From assembly GCA_001872285.1 (NCBI GenBank), contig MNXU01000002.1, positions 45,341 to 109,340 of the forward strand: DNA of 64,000 bases, given 5' to 3'. The notes under the pieces are model-generated. The model searched no databases. It saw nothing but the letters and a program-made list of their open reading frames with translations, and was not told the DNA's origin. Made by a program: the position numbers and the translations under genes. Positions 63,757 to 64,000 of the stretch are shown here, in pieces; the first letter of the stretch is position 1; every line of letters starts with the position of its first letter. This stretch comes from Betaproteobacteria bacterium CG2_30_68_42. Lineage in GTDB: Bacteria > Pseudomonadota > Gammaproteobacteria > Burkholderiales > Rhodocyclaceae.

Positions 63757-64000
63757 ATGTCCAAAGCCAGGTATGAGCGCAAGAAGCCGCATGTGAATGT
63801 GGGCACGATTGGTCACGTGGATCATGGCAAGACGACGCTGACGGCGGCCATGACGCTGGTGTTGTCGAGGAAGTACGGTGGGGAGGTGAAGGCCTACGAT
63901 CAGATTGACAATGCGCCGGAGGAGAAGGCGCGCGGCATCACGATCAACACGGCGCACGTCGAATACGAGACCGAGCACCGGCACTATGCGCACGTTGACT
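63757..64000 (+). CDS. tuf: Elongation factor Tu, 3' part beyond window
   Basis: The first 81 codons are present: [21 protein letters not shown]-loop [13 protein letters not shown], then the effector loop [19 protein letters not shown]-Tu carries aminoacyl-tRNA to the ribosome. The synteny tRNA-Tyr-Gly-Thr-tuf is the usual proteobacterial arrangement. Codon use is shifted to T-ending codons (GGT, ATT, CAT, GAT), typical of a highly expressed gene and unlike its neighbours. A ribosome site GAGCGAGAGGAC precedes the ATG. The gene runs off the right edge. Confidence 0.97.
   Translation, partial: MSKARYERKKPHVNVGTIGHVDHGKTTLTAAMTLVLSRKYGGEVKAYDQIDNAPEEKARGITINTAHVEYETEHRHYAHVD

Overview
This 64 kb window is GC-rich chromosomal DNA that looks like a betaproteobacterium, most likely a Rhodocyclaceae-type organism (Azoarcus/Thauera relatives). 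The pointers are a hox-type uptake hydrogenase locus ordered as in Ralstonia/Cupriavidus, a PhaM polyhydroxyalkanoate granule protein, CoA-ligase plus branched-chain-type ABC transporter clusters, and the tRNA-Tyr/Gly/Thr-tuf block at the right edge. The genus is inferred, not proven.

Region 1 (1-12,400) is a hydrogen-oxidation locus: hypX (left end cut off), the NtrC-type activator hoxA, then behind a sigma-54 promoter the membrane-bound hydrogenase operon hoxKGZMLOQRT, followed by the regulatory (H2-sensing) hydrogenase hoxBC. The small subunit has all six cysteines of the oxygen-tolerant proximal cluster. The sensor kinase HoxJ/HupT, normally next to hoxBC, is not in the window.

Region 2 (12,400-16,250) is a small disturbed segment behind tRNA-Phe: the first nine codons of a WYL-type regulator cut by a decayed IS3-family element (1,440 bp, 26-bp inverted repeats), a self-inhibited class II Fic protein, a degenerate tRNA-3'-end-like sequence and a terminator.

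Region 3 (16,375-34,383) is a large copper-response locus. A CopRS-type two-component system is transcribed leftwards; to the right lie about eighteen genes. They include a Tat-exported His/Met-rich CuA protein and a ba3-like heme-copper oxidase subunit I in which two metal or heme ligands are replaced by tyrosine, SHOCT and DUF2933 small membrane proteins, a methyltransferase-like membrane protein, a YVTN beta-propeller, a P1B-type copper ATPase, a YHS protein, a flavoprotein, Met-rich and Cys-containing exported proteins, two thioredoxin-like proteins with a CcdA-type partner, a Rieske protein, a cytochrome c and a DUF411 protein. Two promoters share a 37-bp element containing a CopR-like inverted repeat. 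This module is the best candidate in the window for an undescribed system.

Region 4 (34,400-52,700) handles acyl-CoA and transport: two AMP-forming CoA ligases, a ferredoxin-NADP reductase-like protein, fused isobutyryl-CoA mutase IcmF behind a palindromic operator, a Crp/Fnr regulator, a complete Liv-type ABC transporter whose LivG has an extra N-terminal domain, a PaaK-like ligase, a MITE-like inverted repeat, a pseudo-receiver protein, an alpha-methylacyl-CoA racemase-like protein and a two-gene micro-operon with a strong operator.

Region 5 (52,763-63,231, all leftward) holds a FIST-domain protein overlapping phaM, a hybrid histidine kinase and LuxR-type regulator (a layout resembling NO-sensing NosP systems), a membrane methyltransferase, a fused indolepyruvate ferredoxin oxidoreductase, a D-lactate/glycolate-type FAD oxidase and a RutE-like nitroreductase. 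The right edge carries three tRNA genes and the start of tuf.
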